A stretch of 64,000 nt of DNA from Legionella donaldsonii (GCF_900452385.1 NZ_UGOA01000001.1:1435501-1499500); one strand, 5' to 3'. Counted from the first letter of the stretch, positions 18,627-30,310 are shown. Notes: generated by a model from the letters alone, not told the origin. Numbers and translations are program-made.

Positions 18627-18767
18627 TTAATACCAACCGTTAGAGCCACAACAAGTTGATGTATATTCGCAGGGGCAACTGGTTGTACAGCTGAAAGTAC
18701 CGCACCCACAGCCAGATAGTAAAACAAATGAGGCGACTACCGCTACTAGGATTAACATTTTTTTCAT
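18627..18767 (-). CDS. Small Cys-rich lipoprotein
   Basis: A 46-residue frame starts with ATG behind AAGGACG and has a lipoprotein signal peptide: MKKMLILVAVVASFV followed by the lipobox LLSGC. The mature part is only about 26 residues and contains seven or eight Cys, in pairs such as CGCG, CPC and CC, plus Ser, Thr and Gly. It resembles entericidin-like small lipoproteins in size only. The Cys content suggests metal binding or disulfides. It stands alone between minD and guaB. The gene call is good; the function is unknown. Confidence 0.75.
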   Translation of the reverse strand: MKKMLILVAVVASFVLLSGCGCGTFSCTTSCPCEYTSTCCGSNGWY

Positions 18768-18859
18768 GATGCGTCCTTGCTAGTTTGGATATAAGTAAGT
18801 ATAAGCATTGTTTTTATATTTAACAAATTGCTCTTTTTGTTGATATATACCGTGAATTG

Positions 18860-18911
18860 GCCCATTATTTTATGGGCAGTTATTTATCATTTTCCAGAAT
18901 GCTTGTATAAT
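18860..18911 (+). promoter_or_regulatory. guaB promoter region
   Basis: A consensus -10 TATAAT is at 18906-18911, about 31 bp before the guaB ATG; the matching -35 (TTTATC, 17 bp away) is weak. Just upstream, GCCCAT and ATGGGC form a 6-bp inverted repeat (18860-18877) with a 6-bp spacer, a possible operator next to the -35. Confidence 0.45.
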
Positions 18912-18926
18912 GTCCGGTTAATTTAA

Positions 18927-20414
<1,488 letters not shown>

Positions 20415-20416
20415 TT

Positions 20417-21997
20417 ATGATGAAAAATATAAAAAAGCGTCCGCTGGTTATTCTTGATTTTGGTTCTCAGTATACGCAGTTGATAGCACGACGTGTGCGT
20501 GAAATAGGTGTGTATTGTGAAATTCATCCTTTCGATGTTGAAAAGAGTACACTGCAGGCTTTGGAGCCTTGCGGTATTATTCTTTCTGGCGGTCCTTCTA
20601 CAGTGACTCTTCATACGAACCCGAGAGCCCCTGACTGGTTATTTACGTCCGGGTTACCCTTGTTGGGTATTTGTTACGGCATGCAAACAATGGCAGTGCA
20701 ACTAGGTGGCGAAGTGCAATCTTCGACTATTCGTGAGTTTGGTTACGCTGAATTGCGCCTGCATGGACATAGCCAATTACTGGATAATATTGAAGATCGA
20801 GCGACCTCAGAAGGTGATGCTTTGTTGGATGTTTGGATGAGTCATGGGGACAAGGTGACTGTTATTCCTCCGGGTTTTAAAGTTATTTGTGAAACACGGA
20901 ATGCACCAATTGCTGGTATGGCGAATGAAGAAAAGCATTGGTATGGTTTGCAATTTCATCCTGAAGTGACACACACTTTACAAGGCTTGCGTATTTTGCA
21001 GCGTTTTGTAGTCGATATTTGTAAGGCTGAAACCAATTGGACCGCTGATAATATTATTGAGCAAGCCATAACGACTGTGCGGCAACAAGTTGGTGATCAG
21101 CACGTTTTATTAGGGCTTTCCGGCGGTGTGGATTCATCGGTAGTTGCTGCTTTATTGCATCGAGCTATCGGCAAGCAATTAGTCTGTGTTTTTGTTGATA
21201 CTGGCTTGCTACGATTAAATGAAGCTGAGCAAGTTATGGCTATGTTTGGCCAACATATGGGAATACGGGTTATTGCCGTCAATGCAGAAAAAAGATTTTT
21301 AAAAGCCCTAGAGGGAGTTGATTGTCCTGAGAAAAAACGAAAAATTATTGGACATACTTTTATTGAAGTTTTTGATGAAGAGGCACAACGTATACCTGAA
21401 GTGAAGTGGTTAGCTCAAGGCACTATTTATCCTGATGTTATTGAATCAGCTGCCACGAAAACGAATGGTGCAGCGGTCGTGATTAAGTCTCATCATAATG
21501 TGGGTGGGTTACCAGAAACGTTAAATTTACAGTTATTGGAACCGATCCGCGAATTGTTTAAAGATGAAGTGCGCAAAATTGGGTTGGAATTAGGGTTACC
21601 CTACGAAATGGTTTACCGACATCCATTTCCTGGACCTGGACTTGGCGTTCGAATTTTAGGTCAAGTTAAAAAAGAGTATGCGGATATTTTACGCCAGGCG
21701 GATGCCATATACCTTGAAGAGTTACATGCTGCTGATTTATACCACAAAGTCAGTCAAGCTTTCGCTGTCTTTTTACCAGTGAAAAGCGTTGGTGTGATGG
21801 GGGATGGTCGTCGCTATGATTATGTGATTTGTTTGCGCGCTGTTGAAACCATTGATTTCATGACTGCGCACTGGGCTCAATTACCTTGGGATTTTTTAGC
21901 GCAGGTATCCAACCGTATTATCAATGAAGTTGTTGGTGTGTCACGTGTAACTTATGATATTTCTGGTAAACCACCCGCGACGATTGAATGGGAATAA
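20417..21997 (+). CDS. guaA: GMP synthase (glutamine-hydrolysing)
   Basis: GuaA converts XMP to GMP. It has an N-terminal class I amidotransferase domain with the Cys nucleophile in GICYGMQ and the His-Glu pair in QFHPEVTH, the ATP-pyrophosphatase domain with [11 protein letters not shown], and the C-terminal dimer domain ending in PPATIEWE. Two adjacent ATGs (20417 and 20420) are possible starts, giving 526 or 525 residues. It follows guaB by 2 nt and overlaps tadA, forming a guaB-guaA-tadA unit. Confidence 0.97.
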   Translation: MMKNIKKRPLVILDFGSQYTQLIARRVREIGVYCEIHPFDVEKSTLQALEPCGIILSGGPSTVTLHTNPRAPDWLFTSGLPLLGICYGMQTMAVQLGGEVQSSTIREFGYAELRLHGHSQLLDNIEDRATSEGDALLDVWMSHGDKVTVIPPGFKVICETRNAPIAGMANEEKHWYGLQFHPEVTHTLQGLRILQRFVVDICKAETNWTADNIIEQAITTVRQQVGDQHVLLGLSGGVDSSVVAALLHRAIGKQLVCVFVDTGLLRLNEAEQVMAMFGQHMGIRVIAVNAEKRFLKALEGVDCPEKKRKIIGHTFIEVFDEEAQRIPEVKWLAQGTIYPDVIESAATKTNGAAVVIKSHHNVGGLPETLNLQLLEPIRELFKDEVRKIGLELGLPYEMVYRHPFPGPGLGVRILGQVKKEYADILRQADAIYLEELHAADLYHKVSQAFAVFLPVKSVGVMGDGRRYDYVICLRAVETIDFMTAHWAQLPWDFLAQVSNRIINEVVGVSRVTYDISGKPPATIEWE

Positions 21998-22446
21998 ATG
22001 ATGCCTTTTGGATGGCGCAGGCCTATGAGTTTGCGCTTAAAGCCAAAGAGCAGGGTGAGGTCCCTGTCGGAGCAGTTTTAGTGGCTGACGATAATGTTAC
22101 TTTGTTAGGACAAGGATGGAATCAGGTCATTCAAACGAATGATCCTTGCGCTCACGCCGAGTTAATGGCTATTCGGGCCGCAGCAACTCGTCTTCATAAC
22201 TACCGACTCTTAAACACGACGCTCTATGTTACCCTGGAACCTTGTTCTATGTGTGCTGGTGCTTTGATTCATGCCCGTATTGCGCGTCTGGTCTTTGCCA
22301 CGCGTGATTTTAAGGCCGGTGCAGCAGGTTCCGTTTATAATTTATTACAAGGGTACCCACTGAATCATCAGGTTCAAATTGATGAAGGGATTATGCAACA
22401 ACCTTGTGCCACGCTATTGGCTGATTTTTTCAAAAACCGTCGTTAG
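21988..22446 (+). CDS. tadA: tRNA-specific adenosine deaminase
   Basis: TadA deaminates A34 to inosine in the anticodon of tRNA(Arg)ACG and is usually essential. This 152-residue protein has the zinc/catalytic motif HAELMAI (His and Glu) and the PCSMCAGAL Cys pair. The start overlaps the guaA end by 10 nt. Its last 17 bases overlap the convergent glnD 3' end. Confidence 0.94.
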   Translation: MGINDAFWMAQAYEFALKAKEQGEVPVGAVLVADDNVTLLGQGWNQVIQTNDPCAHAELMAIRAAATRLHNYRLLNTTLYVTLEPCSMCAGALIHARIARLVFATRDFKAGAAGSVYNLLQGYPLNHQVQIDEGIMQQPCATLLADFFKNRR

Positions 22447-25015
22447 TTAGAGCTGCCATCAGTATTTGTTTAAGTAAGTCTTTTTCTTCTTTATTCAAGG
22501 GATGGCCTGCCTCACTGGATATAAAGAACATATCTTCTGCTCGTTCACCCGCAGTAGCAATTTTTGCATTGTGCAAATAGATACGTAGTTTTAGGAATAC
22601 GCGACTGATATTGGCTAATAGACCAGGCCGATCAGCGGTGACTAAAAATAAACGTGTTTGTTGATGTTGATTATCGTCACTAAAGGTAATTTGTGGTTTT
22701 AGATTAAAGTGGGCTTGTGTGCGCGAAATCCTGCGGTGAGAGATAGTAGGGAGTTGGGTTTTATCAGCTAATTGACGCATTAATGCTTGTTGAATATCGG
22801 CAGTTCTACGTTCATCGAAAAAAGCTTGATGATGTTCATCAAGAATAATGTAAGTATCGAGATCGTAATTATTTTCGCAAGTTAAAATAGCCGCTTCCTG
22901 AATCGTTGCATAATGATTACTTAGTACGGTTGTCGTGATAGTAAAGCGGTCATCGCGATGTGGCATATAGATGAATACTTCCGTTCCCCCTTCGCTATGA
23001 TGCGGCATAATAAGTACAAGAGGAAATTGCTGGCAGTTAAGAATAGCGACAGAGTGTCTGGCGATAACCTCGGGTGGCTCATGGAGAAAATACCTGCCTT
23101 TAAAATGGGACCATAATTCTTCAATCGCTGCCGGTGAGACAGCTTCGCTTACCAAAATAGCAAGGGCTTCTTGCTTGCGTTGGTTGATAAGAACCGTTTC
23201 ATCCAGCAGGGCTTGCTCTTGTTGCATGGCTTGATGGGCTGCCCAGTATAATTCTCGCAATAAAGAATCTTTCCAGGCATTCCACAGTTTTTGGTTAGTG
23301 GCGCAGATATCGGCTACAGTGAGGAGATAAAGGTATTCAAGATAATCTGCTTTGGGGAGGCAACTACAAAACTGGCGAATGGTTTTCGGATCATAAATAT
23401 CCTGTCGTTGTGCTGTTTGTGACATTAATAAATGATTGCGTACTAACCAAACGAGTAAGTCTTTATCTTCCTCACTTAATTTATGGCGTAGAGCAAATTG
23501 CTGCGCTTCTTCGGCTCCTAATTCGGAGTGATCACCGCCACGTCCTTTGGCAATATCATGAAAGAGGGCAGATAAATATAAAATACCACGTTTTTTAATC
23601 GTAGCCATTAATTGTGCGGCTAGAGGAAATTGTTTGTTATAGTCGATTTTCAGAAAACGCGCTAAATTTCGAATGACGAAAAGCGTATGTTGATCAACAG
23701 TATAGATGTGAAATAAATCATATTGCATCTGTCCCGTTACTGCAGCAAAACAATCCAGATAATGCCCCAGGATCCCATATCGATTCATGTGATGTAACGC
23801 TTCATAAGGATTTTGTGCCGTATTGAAAATGGCAATAAAACATTGCGTCGCTGCTTTGGAAGCGCGAAATTGTTTATTCATTAAATAAAGATGTTGGCGA
23901 ATTAGCCGAATAGTGCTTGCTCGAACACCCTCAATGTCAGGGCGTTTGGCCATCCATAAGAATAATTCAAGTAAGGCTTGGGGTTTTTGGGCAAAGACTT
24001 TAGGGTGTCTTACTTCAATATGGTTGTTTGAGAGTTGAAAAGCGCTGTCTAAACGAGTAATTAGTTGTTTTTGATGATGGACAATTGCTTCAGAAAACCA
24101 TTGTACCAACATTTCATTAAGCTCACGGTTACGCTTTATAATTTTGAAATAGGCTTTCATAAATTGTTCAATGGCTAGTGAGCTTGTATTGTCCTTGAAG
24201 CCAAAAACTGTTGCTAATTTAACTTGATAATCAAATAGTAAGCGCTCTTCACGTTTTTCAGCCATCATATGCAAAGCGAAACGGACCCGCCATAAAAAAT
24301 GTTGGCAGTAGATTAGTTCTTCGTATTCTTTATCGGTAATAAAACCACTATTAATCCCATCTGCCAATTTCTTGATGCCAAAATGGCGTTTGCCAATACT
24401 TAATAAAGTATGTAAATCACGTAAGCCACCCGAACCATATTTGACATTGGGCTCCAGGTTATAGGCAGTTTCACCGTATTTCGCATAACGCTGTTGCTGC
24501 TCTTGTTGTTTGGCAAAAAAATAGTCGTGGCTTGACCACATATGTAGAGGATGGGTTTGATAGAGTAATTCTTCCATTAATGCACCACGGCCGCAAATTA
24601 AGTACATATCAAGAATACTGGATATCACACTTAAATCTTTACTGGCTAGTTCAGCACAAGCTGCGACAGTAGTTATCTGATGGCTAATATCCAAACCAAC
24701 ATCCCAGCAATCCTGAATGAACGCCTGGGCACGTTGTGAATGGGTTTTGGTAATTTTTTCCGTATGAAGTAACAGGAAATCAACATCAGAATAAAGTTGT
24801 AACTCACGACGTCCATAACTGCCTAAAGCCAAAAGACAAAATTTATTACCAAGGTGCAAGCGATTTTTTTGGAAAAGAGTAAAAAGAACTTTATCAATAA
24901 AGGTGACTAATTTGCGTGTGATGGTACTAATACTTCCTTTTTGGCAAAATTCCTCACACAGTTCATCCTTGAGCTGTTTGATGGATTGTTTTAAAACGCG
25001 ATTATCTTTCTTCAT
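22430..25015 (-). CDS. glnD: Bifunctional PII uridylyltransferase/uridylyl-removing enzyme
   Basis: GlnD senses glutamine and adds UMP to, or removes it from, the PII protein. The nucleotidyltransferase motif GSYGRRELQLYSDVDFLLL is near residue 70, the HD hydrolase domain shows LFHDIAKGRGGDHSELG near the middle, and two ACT domains close the protein (FIYMPHRDDRFTITT and LFLVTADRPGLLANI). I chose the ATG at 25015 (861 aa); a TTG at 25036 would lengthen it but lies deeper inside map. Either way it overlaps the end of map. Confidence 0.94.
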   Translation of the reverse strand: MKKDNRVLKQSIKQLKDELCEEFCQKGSISTITRKLVTFIDKVLFTLFQKNRLHLGNKFCLLALGSYGRRELQLYSDVDFLLLHTEKITKTHSQRAQAFIQDCWDVGLDISHQITTVAACAELASKDLSVISSILDMYLICGRGALMEELLYQTHPLHMWSSHDYFFAKQQEQQQRYAKYGETAYNLEPNVKYGSGGLRDLHTLLSIGKRHFGIKKLADGINSGFITDKEYEELIYCQHFLWRVRFALHMMAEKREERLLFDYQVKLATVFGFKDNTSSLAIEQFMKAYFKIIKRNRELNEMLVQWFSEAIVHHQKQLITRLDSAFQLSNNHIEVRHPKVFAQKPQALLELFLWMAKRPDIEGVRASTIRLIRQHLYLMNKQFRASKAATQCFIAIFNTAQNPYEALHHMNRYGILGHYLDCFAAVTGQMQYDLFHIYTVDQHTLFVIRNLARFLKIDYNKQFPLAAQLMATIKKRGILYLSALFHDIAKGRGGDHSELGAEEAQQFALRHKLSEEDKDLLVWLVRNHLLMSQTAQRQDIYDPKTIRQFCSCLPKADYLEYLYLLTVADICATNQKLWNAWKDSLLRELYWAAHQAMQQEQALLDETVLINQRKQEALAILVSEAVSPAAIEELWSHFKGRYFLHEPPEVIARHSVAILNCQQFPLVLIMPHHSEGGTEVFIYMPHRDDRFTITTTVLSNHYATIQEAAILTCENNYDLDTYIILDEHHQAFFDERRTADIQQALMRQLADKTQLPTISHRRISRTQAHFNLKPQITFSDDNQHQQTRLFLVTADRPGLLANISRVFLKLRIYLHNAKIATAGERAEDMFFISSEAGHPLNKEEKDLLKQILMAALTNDGF

Positions 25016-25766
25016 TACGTAAAGTGAGAATTTCAACCCCGTCGTCAGTAACTAGCAAGGTATGCTCCCATTGGGCAGATAAGCTGTGATCTTTGGTAAC
25101 CACAGTCCAGTTATCAGGTAGCAATCGAGTATGATGTTTCCCAATATTCACCATCGGCTCAATAGTAAATGTCATTCCTGGGCGTAAAATTTCACCAGTT
25201 CCTGGTGTACCATAGTGGAGAACCTGTGGGTCTTCATGAAAAATGCGCCCAATACCATGCCCGCAGTATTCTCGAACGACTGAGCATCGATTTTTTTCAG
25301 CGTGTTGTTGAATCGCATGGCCAATATCACCCAGACGGGCGCCGGGTTTTACCATGTTAATACCAATAAACAGGCACTCATGAGCAACAGCAACGACATG
25401 CTTGGCTTTGACGGAAGGATTACCAATAAAAAACATTTTACTGGTGTCACCGTGATAACCATCTTTAATAACAGTAATATCGATATTGATAATATCACCG
25501 TCTTTTAGCGCCTTTTTGCCAGGGATGCCATGACAGACTACATGGTTAATTGAAGTACAAATTGATTTTGGAAATCCATTATAATTCAATGGTGCAGGAA
25601 TGGCTCTCTGCTCATTGACAATATAATCATGACAGATTGAGTTGAGTTCATCAGTAGTAATTCCTTCCTGCACGTGCGGCCCTATCATTTCCAATACTTC
25701 ACCGGCGAGTTTGCCAGCCACGCGCATTTTTTCAATTTCCTCAGGAGTCTTAATTGTTACTGCCAT
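25002..25766 (-). CDS. map: Methionine aminopeptidase, type I
   Basis: Map removes the initiator Met from new proteins. This 254-residue protein has the five metal ligands in order: Asp in NIDITVIKDGYHGD (two Asp), His in EYCGHGIGRIFHE, Glu in TFTIEPMVN and Glu in QWEHTLLVT. There is no N-terminal zinc-finger extension, so it is the short bacterial type Ia. It overlaps glnD. In many relatives map faces rpsB; here an antiporter and a Spy-like gene lie between them. Confidence 0.96.
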   Translation of the reverse strand: MAVTIKTPEEIEKMRVAGKLAGEVLEMIGPHVQEGITTDELNSICHDYIVNEQRAIPAPLNYNGFPKSICTSINHVVCHGIPGKKALKDGDIINIDITVIKDGYHGDTSKMFFIGNPSVKAKHVVAVAHECLFIGINMVKPGARLGDIGHAIQQHAEKNRCSVVREYCGHGIGRIFHEDPQVLHYGTPGTGEILRPGMTFTIEPMVNIGKHHTRLLPDNWTVVTKDHSLSAQWEHTLLVTDDGVEILTLRNEER

Positions 25767-25866
25767 TGTTTAATCCGCAAAAAATTTAATAGTAGCATAA
25801 GCTTATCTTTATCAACACTCACCACAGCGAATTTCGAAAGAGGCCTATCTAATTATAAAGGGAAAA

Positions 25867-27087
25867 TTAAGATTGGCGATCCATTTTTCTGGGGATGAAT
25901 GGATTAACCATTTTGAACAGAAACGGATTCACTACAATAGAAATAAAGGCACCGACAAGGATCAGGTCTTTGGCCTGCTGTGAAAGGATCCCCAGTTTGT
26001 AACCCAATTCAGCAAGAATAAATGAAAATTCACCAATTTGGGCGAGGCTTACTGAAATGGTAAGGGCCGTATAAAAAGGATAACGAAACAAAATAACAAT
26101 GACAAAGGCGGCAATCGATTTCCCTAAAATAATTATCAAGGCAGTTATAAGCACCAGAAAGGGGTGTTCAACTAAAATGTCAGGGCGTAATAACATGCCT
26201 ACCGACACAAAAAACAAGACAGCAAAGGCATCGCGTAAAGGGAGTGTTTCCTGTGCGGCGCGATGGCTTAAGGTGGATTCACCAAGAAACATACCGGCAA
26301 AAAAAGCACCTAAGGCAAAAGAAACGCCGAATAATTTAGCTGCCGCAAAGGCAACAACCAAGGCTACAGAAAGCACAGCCAAGCGAAATAGTTCGTTTGA
26401 CCCTTTTCGGGCAACCCCGTGTAACAAACGAGGGATATAGCGCTGACCAAAAATTAACATAAGCACAATAAAGCTGGCTGCTTTAAGTAAAGTTATTAAG
26501 AAGGCCATTGCTATTTCATGGTTAAAGTAAGATGACGGGCTAGCGCCTGTCTCATAACTGGATAGCGCAGCCATCGGCGGGATAAACACAAGGATAATTA
26601 CAACGGCCAGGTCTTCAACAATTAACCAACCGACGGCTATGCGTCCATAAATTGTTTTCAGCAAATTCCATTCTTCTAAAGCTCGCAATAACACCACAGT
26701 ACTTGCAACGGATAAGGCTAGACCAAACACGAATCCTGCTACGAGCGGCCATCCCAGGAGGCAAGAAAATGCAGTTCCTAATAACGTTGCAATGACCATT
26801 TGTACAATGGCGCCAGGAATAGCTATTTTTTTGACGGATTGGAGATCTTTGACAGAAAAATGAAGTCCAACTCCAAACATCAGGAGAATAACGCCAATTT
26901 CAGCGAGCTCTGAAGCAAGCGCATAATTTGCAGTATAGCCAGGCGTTGATGGACCAATAGCAACACCAGCTAGAAGATAACCAACAATAGGAGAGATACG
27001 TAAACGATAAGCCACATAACCAAATAAAAAAGCTAAACCAAAACCAGAGACTAAAATAGTAATGAGAGGGATATGAGAGTCAAGCAT
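25867..27087 (-). CDS. Monovalent cation:proton antiporter (CPA2/KefB-YbaL type), short form
   Basis: This is an inner-membrane protein of 406 residues with about 12 hydrophobic segments. The motifs GYLLAGVAIGPSTPGY and FALGAFFAGMFLGES are typical of the Na+/H+ or K+/H+ exchanger domain. Unlike KefB, KefC or YbaL it ends right after the membrane domain, lacking the cytoplasmic nucleotide-binding RCK/TrkA-N domain. The ATG at 27087 has GGTGGA upstream; the in-frame GTG at 27105 is less likely. The ion is not predictable. Confidence 0.86.
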   Translation of the reverse strand: MLDSHIPLITILVSGFGLAFLFGYVAYRLRISPIVGYLLAGVAIGPSTPGYTANYALASELAEIGVILLMFGVGLHFSVKDLQSVKKIAIPGAIVQMVIATLLGTAFSCLLGWPLVAGFVFGLALSVASTVVLLRALEEWNLLKTIYGRIAVGWLIVEDLAVVIILVFIPPMAALSSYETGASPSSYFNHEIAMAFLITLLKAASFIVLMLIFGQRYIPRLLHGVARKGSNELFRLAVLSVALVVAFAAAKLFGVSFALGAFFAGMFLGESTLSHRAAQETLPLRDAFAVLFFVSVGMLLRPDILVEHPFLVLITALIIILGKSIAAFVIVILFRYPFYTALTISVSLAQIGEFSFILAELGYKLGILSQQAKDLILVGAFISIVVNPFLFKMVNPFIPRKMDRQS

Positions 27088-27126
27088 AGTTTTTCCACCA
27101 CACACTGTAATAAGCAGTATAAAACA

Positions 27127-27143
27127 CCCCCGCGAGGCGGGGG
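27127..27143 (-). terminator. Terminator of the Spy-like gene
   Basis: A perfect 7-bp stem (cccccgc / gcggggg) with a 3-nt loop is followed on the minus strand by TGTTTTAT, 10 bp after the Spy-like stop codon. Confidence 0.85.
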
Positions 27144-27152
27144 TATATCAAC

Positions 27153-27611
27153 TTAGTGACAATTTTTAAAAAGTTGTTTGCGTTTTTCCATTTGTTGTTT
27201 CAATAACGATTGAAATTGGGTTTTTTGCTCCACACTAAGGACATTGTACATTTGGTTTCTAGCTTTAATTTTAGCTTTTATTCCCTTACCGAGAAGTTCT
27301 ATTTTTTTATCAACCAAACTATCCAGTTGGGCTTCATCGACCTTGTCAGACTGCATGAGGGCATGGATTTGTCCACGAATATCGTCGAGCTGAGCCCAGG
27401 TATCTTTTGTGTCTGATTTGAGTTGATCTTTGATTGCTTTTATTTTCGCTTGTTGCTCCGCATTAAGATTCAAAGCCTTAAGAATTTTCCCCATGCCGCC
27501 AACACAGCAATTACAGCCTTGCGTTATTTGTGTTGAGGTAGAAGCCACTAAGGTTTGAGCCGCAAATAATGAAAAGGCCAGCGTTACTGCAGTTAATATT
27601 CTTCTAGTCAT
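27153..27611 (-). CDS. Spy/CpxP family periplasmic protein
   Basis: This 152-residue protein has a signal peptide (cleavage near LVAS), then a helical region with two LTxxQ-like repeats: LNLNAEQQAKIKAIK and LSVEQKTQFQSLL. Spy/CpxP proteins are ATP-independent periplasmic chaperones induced by envelope stress. An unusual CNCC just after the signal peptide and a CH at the very C-terminus suggest metal binding, as in the ZraP/CnrX branch of the family. It is monocistronic with its own terminator. Confidence 0.8.
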   Translation of the reverse strand: MTRRILTAVTLAFSLFAAQTLVASTSTQITQGCNCCVGGMGKILKALNLNAEQQAKIKAIKDQLKSDTKDTWAQLDDIRGQIHALMQSDKVDEAQLDSLVDKKIELLGKGIKAKIKARNQMYNVLSVEQKTQFQSLLKQQMEKRKQLFKNCH

Positions 27612-27720
27612 GATACTATCCTTAGCTAATTTTTATGAGTTACAGCAAGCAGTATAGACGTAGCCGATTATTTTTGCGTGTTTCTCGCTAAAATTAATTA
27701 TTAAATAAAGTCAATTACAT

Positions 27721-27749
27721 TTGCTGATAACCCCAGCTTGTGGTATAAA
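27721..27749 (+). promoter_or_regulatory. rpsB promoter
   Basis: TTGCTG and TATAAA are 17 bp apart, with a TG one base before the -10 (extended -10) and a GC-rich discriminator (CGCGC) before the predicted start near 27757. These features match what is known of stringently controlled rpsB promoters in gammaproteobacteria. Confidence 0.75.
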
Positions 27750-27756
27750 TATCGCG

Positions 27757-27851
27757 CTTTTAACGACACACACGTTTCGTCACATACGGTTGGGTCCCAA
27801 TGCAAGGGTACCGTATGGGGGGCGTGGAGGCCTAACCCTGGAGATTTATTA
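27757..27851 (+). promoter_or_regulatory. rpsB mRNA leader, probable S2 autoregulatory element
   Basis: The leader of about 95 nt has a stem CATACGGT / ACCGTATG (27783-27817) enclosing ttgggtcccaa, and a distal ggcctaaccctggag near the ribosome site whose AACCC can pair with GGGTT-like bases upstream. In gammaproteobacteria S2 represses its own mRNA through a conserved leader; this one has the right position and size. Confidence 0.55.
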
Positions 27852-28613
27852 ATGAATGTTAGTATGCGTGAATTACTCGAAGCGGGCGCTCACTTTGGGC
27901 ATAGAACCCGTTTTTGGAACCCTAAAATGGCGGAATTCATTTTTGGTTCGCGAAACAAGATCCATATCATCAACCTGGAAAAAACGCTGCCAATGCTAAA
28001 TGATGTTACCAACTATGTTGGTCGTTTAGCTTCGAATAAAGCCAAAATTCTGTTTGTGGGCACTAAAAGAGCGGCTCAAGACAGTATTCGTGAGCATGCA
28101 AAGCGTTGTGGGATGCCTTATGTTGATCACCGTTGGTTGGGTGGTATGTTGACTAACTACAAAACAGTTCGTCAATCTATTTTCCGCTTGAAAGAGTTGA
28201 AAGAAATGCGTGATAAGGGCATCTTTGAATCAATGATCAAGAAAGAAGCCTTGATGCTAACCAGAGAGCTTGAAAAATTAGAGCGAGGCTTAGGCGGTAT
28301 CGAAGATATGGGTGGATTGCCTGACGCGTTGTTTGTTGTTGACGTTGGTTTTGAGCACATTGCTGTTGAAGAAGCTCGACGTTTAAAAATTCCTGTTATC
28401 GGTATTGTTGATACTAATAACTCCCCTGATAACATCGATTACGTTATTCCCGGTAATGATGATTCTATGCGAGCAGTTGATATCTATGTTCGTTGTATTG
28501 CAGATGCCATCCTCGATGCTAAGCGTGGTAACACAGTTGGTGGTGTACCCTCCGATGCTGAGTTTGTGGAGATTGCTGTTGCTGATAAAGAATCAGACAA
28601 AGCGGATGAGTAA
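27852..28613 (+). CDS. rpsB: 30S ribosomal protein S2
   Basis: S2 is a late-assembling small-subunit protein. The N-terminal [22 protein letters not shown] and the central [16 protein letters not shown] are diagnostic. Translation from the ATG at 27852 (GGAG nine bases upstream) gives 253 residues with an acidic tail. It is the first gene of rpsB-tsf-pyrH-frr. Confidence 0.98.
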   Translation: MNVSMRELLEAGAHFGHRTRFWNPKMAEFIFGSRNKIHIINLEKTLPMLNDVTNYVGRLASNKAKILFVGTKRAAQDSIREHAKRCGMPYVDHRWLGGMLTNYKTVRQSIFRLKELKEMRDKGIFESMIKKEALMLTRELEKLERGLGGIEDMGGLPDALFVVDVGFEHIAVEEARRLKIPVIGIVDTNNSPDNIDYVIPGNDDSMRAVDIYVRCIADAILDAKRGNTVGGVPSDAEFVEIAVADKESDKADE

Positions 28614-28631
28614 TTAATTTTGAATATAAAG

Positions 28632-28665
28632 GGGGGGCGTTGCGTCGTTAACGTGCCCCCTTTTT
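28632..28665 (+). terminator. rpsB-tsf intergenic terminator/attenuator
   Basis: GGGGGGCGTT pairs with AACGTGCCCCC across a short loop and is followed by TTTTT. It likely lets part of the transcripts end after rpsB, reducing tsf relative to S2, as in other bacteria. Confidence 0.85.
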
Positions 28666-28685
28666 GCTATGTGGAGGATTGAAAT

Positions 28686-29564
28686 ATGTCGATTAGTGCT
28701 GCATTAGTCATGCAATTACGTGAGCGTACTGGCGCTGGAATGATGGAATGCAAGAAATTCTTGATTGCTACTAACGGTGATATTGAACTGGCAATTTCTG
28801 AAATGCGTAAAGCTGGACAGGCTAAAGCGGATAAGAAAGCAGATAGGGTTGCCGCAGAAGGGGTTATCGTTGTTGCTCGAGCAGCTGATGGCCGCTCTGC
28901 TGTTATGTTAGAAATTAATAGTGAAACTGACTTTGTAGCTCGTGATGAGAATTTCACTGGGTTTGCTGGTAAAGTTGCGGAAACAGCATTAAGAAGCGCA
29001 GCCAACGACGTGACTGCTTTAGCAAATGAAACTTTAATCAGTGCTAATAATACGATTGAACAAGCACGACAAGAACTCGTTGCTAAAATCGGTGAGAATA
29101 TTAAGTTGCGTCGCATGGAGAGAATGCAGTGTGATGGCGTTATTGGTTTCTACCTCCATGGTACTCGCATTGGTGTTATGGTTGCTCTTAAGAATGGTGA
29201 TGAAGCGCTTGCAAAAGATATTGCTATGCATATTGCTGCTAGCCGTCCGCTGGTAGTTAATCGTGATCAGGTTCCTGCAGAAGCGATCGAAAACGAGCGT
29301 GATATTTTCACAGCACAAGCACGCGAGAGTGGTAAGCCACAAGACATCATTGACAAAATGATTGAAGGGCGTATCAACAAGTTTATTGATGAAGTCAGTC
29401 TCTTAGGTCAGCCTTTTGTGAAGGATCCCAACAAGAAAGTGGGGCAATTACTAAAAGAAAAAAATGCTGAAGTAATCTCTTTCATTCGCTTCGAAGTAGG
29501 TGAAGGTATCGAGAAGAAAGAAGATAATTTCGTAGAAGAAGTAATGGCTCAGGTTCGTGATTAA
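28686..29564 (+). CDS. tsf: Elongation factor Ts
   Basis: EF-Ts exchanges GDP for GTP on EF-Tu. This 292-residue protein starts with [19 protein letters not shown] and has [15 protein letters not shown], the core EF-Tu contact motif. GTGGAGG lies upstream of the ATG. It follows rpsB after an attenuator and precedes pyrH by 2 nt. Confidence 0.98.
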   Translation: MSISAALVMQLRERTGAGMMECKKFLIATNGDIELAISEMRKAGQAKADKKADRVAAEGVIVVARAADGRSAVMLEINSETDFVARDENFTGFAGKVAETALRSAANDVTALANETLISANNTIEQARQELVAKIGENIKLRRMERMQCDGVIGFYLHGTRIGVMVALKNGDEALAKDIAMHIAASRPLVVNRDQVPAEAIENERDIFTAQARESGKPQDIIDKMIEGRINKFIDEVSLLGQPFVKDPNKKVGQLLKEKNAEVISFIRFEVGEGIEKKEDNFVEEVMAQVRD

Positions 29565-29566
29565 TT

Positions 29567-30310
29567 ATGAATGGTAATCAGCATCCGCAATTAAAATATA
29601 AACGCATTTTACTTAAGTACAGTGGTGAAGCGTTAATGGGACAAGCCCAATTTGGTATTGACCCGTCTGTTCTTGACCGTATTGCCAATGAAGTGGCTGA
29701 GCTTATTCACATGGGGGTTGAAGTCGGCTTGGTGATTGGCGGTGGCAATTTATTTCGTGGTAAAGCCTTGTCTGAGGCTGGCTTAGGCCGAGTTACCGGC
29801 GATCATATGGGTATGCTTGCAACTGTCATGAACGCCTTGGCCTTGAGAGATGCGTTGGAGCGTATTGATTTACCAGCGCGGATAATGTCGGCCATTCCTA
29901 TGATGGGAATGGTTGACCCTTACCACCGCCGTAAAGCTATTACCCATTTACGCAATGGGCATGTCGTTATTTTTGCTGCGGGTACTGGAAATCCGTTTTT
30001 TACGACAGATTCTGCTGCCTGTTTACGTGCCATTGAAGTTGGAGCGGATGTCGTTTTAAAAGCGACAAAGGTAGATGGTATTTATTCGGATGATCCGATT
30101 AAAAATCCTCAGGCGACCCGTTATGATTACTTAACCTACAAAAAAGTATTGAGTGACGGATTGCAGGTAATGGATTCTACTGCCATTTGCTTATGCCAGG
30201 ATCACGGTATGCCTTTACAAGTATTTAAGCTGACGGCTCCAAATGCGCTAAAGAAAATTGTCCTTGGTGAACGTGTTGGTACCATAGTAGGAGCAAACCA
30301 TGATCAATGA
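29567..30310 (+). CDS. pyrH: Uridylate kinase
   Basis: PyrH phosphorylates UMP to UDP and is the hexameric amino-acid-kinase-fold enzyme of bacteria. This 247-residue protein has [23 protein letters not shown] and [14 protein letters not shown]. Its stop overlaps the frr start by 11 nt. Confidence 0.97.
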   Translation: MNGNQHPQLKYKRILLKYSGEALMGQAQFGIDPSVLDRIANEVAELIHMGVEVGLVIGGGNLFRGKALSEAGLGRVTGDHMGMLATVMNALALRDALERIDLPARIMSAIPMMGMVDPYHRRKAITHLRNGHVVIFAAGTGNPFFTTDSAACLRAIEVGADVVLKATKVDGIYSDDPIKNPQATRYDYLTYKKVLSDGLQVMDSTAICLCQDHGMPLQVFKLTAPNALKKIVLGERVGTIVGANHDQ

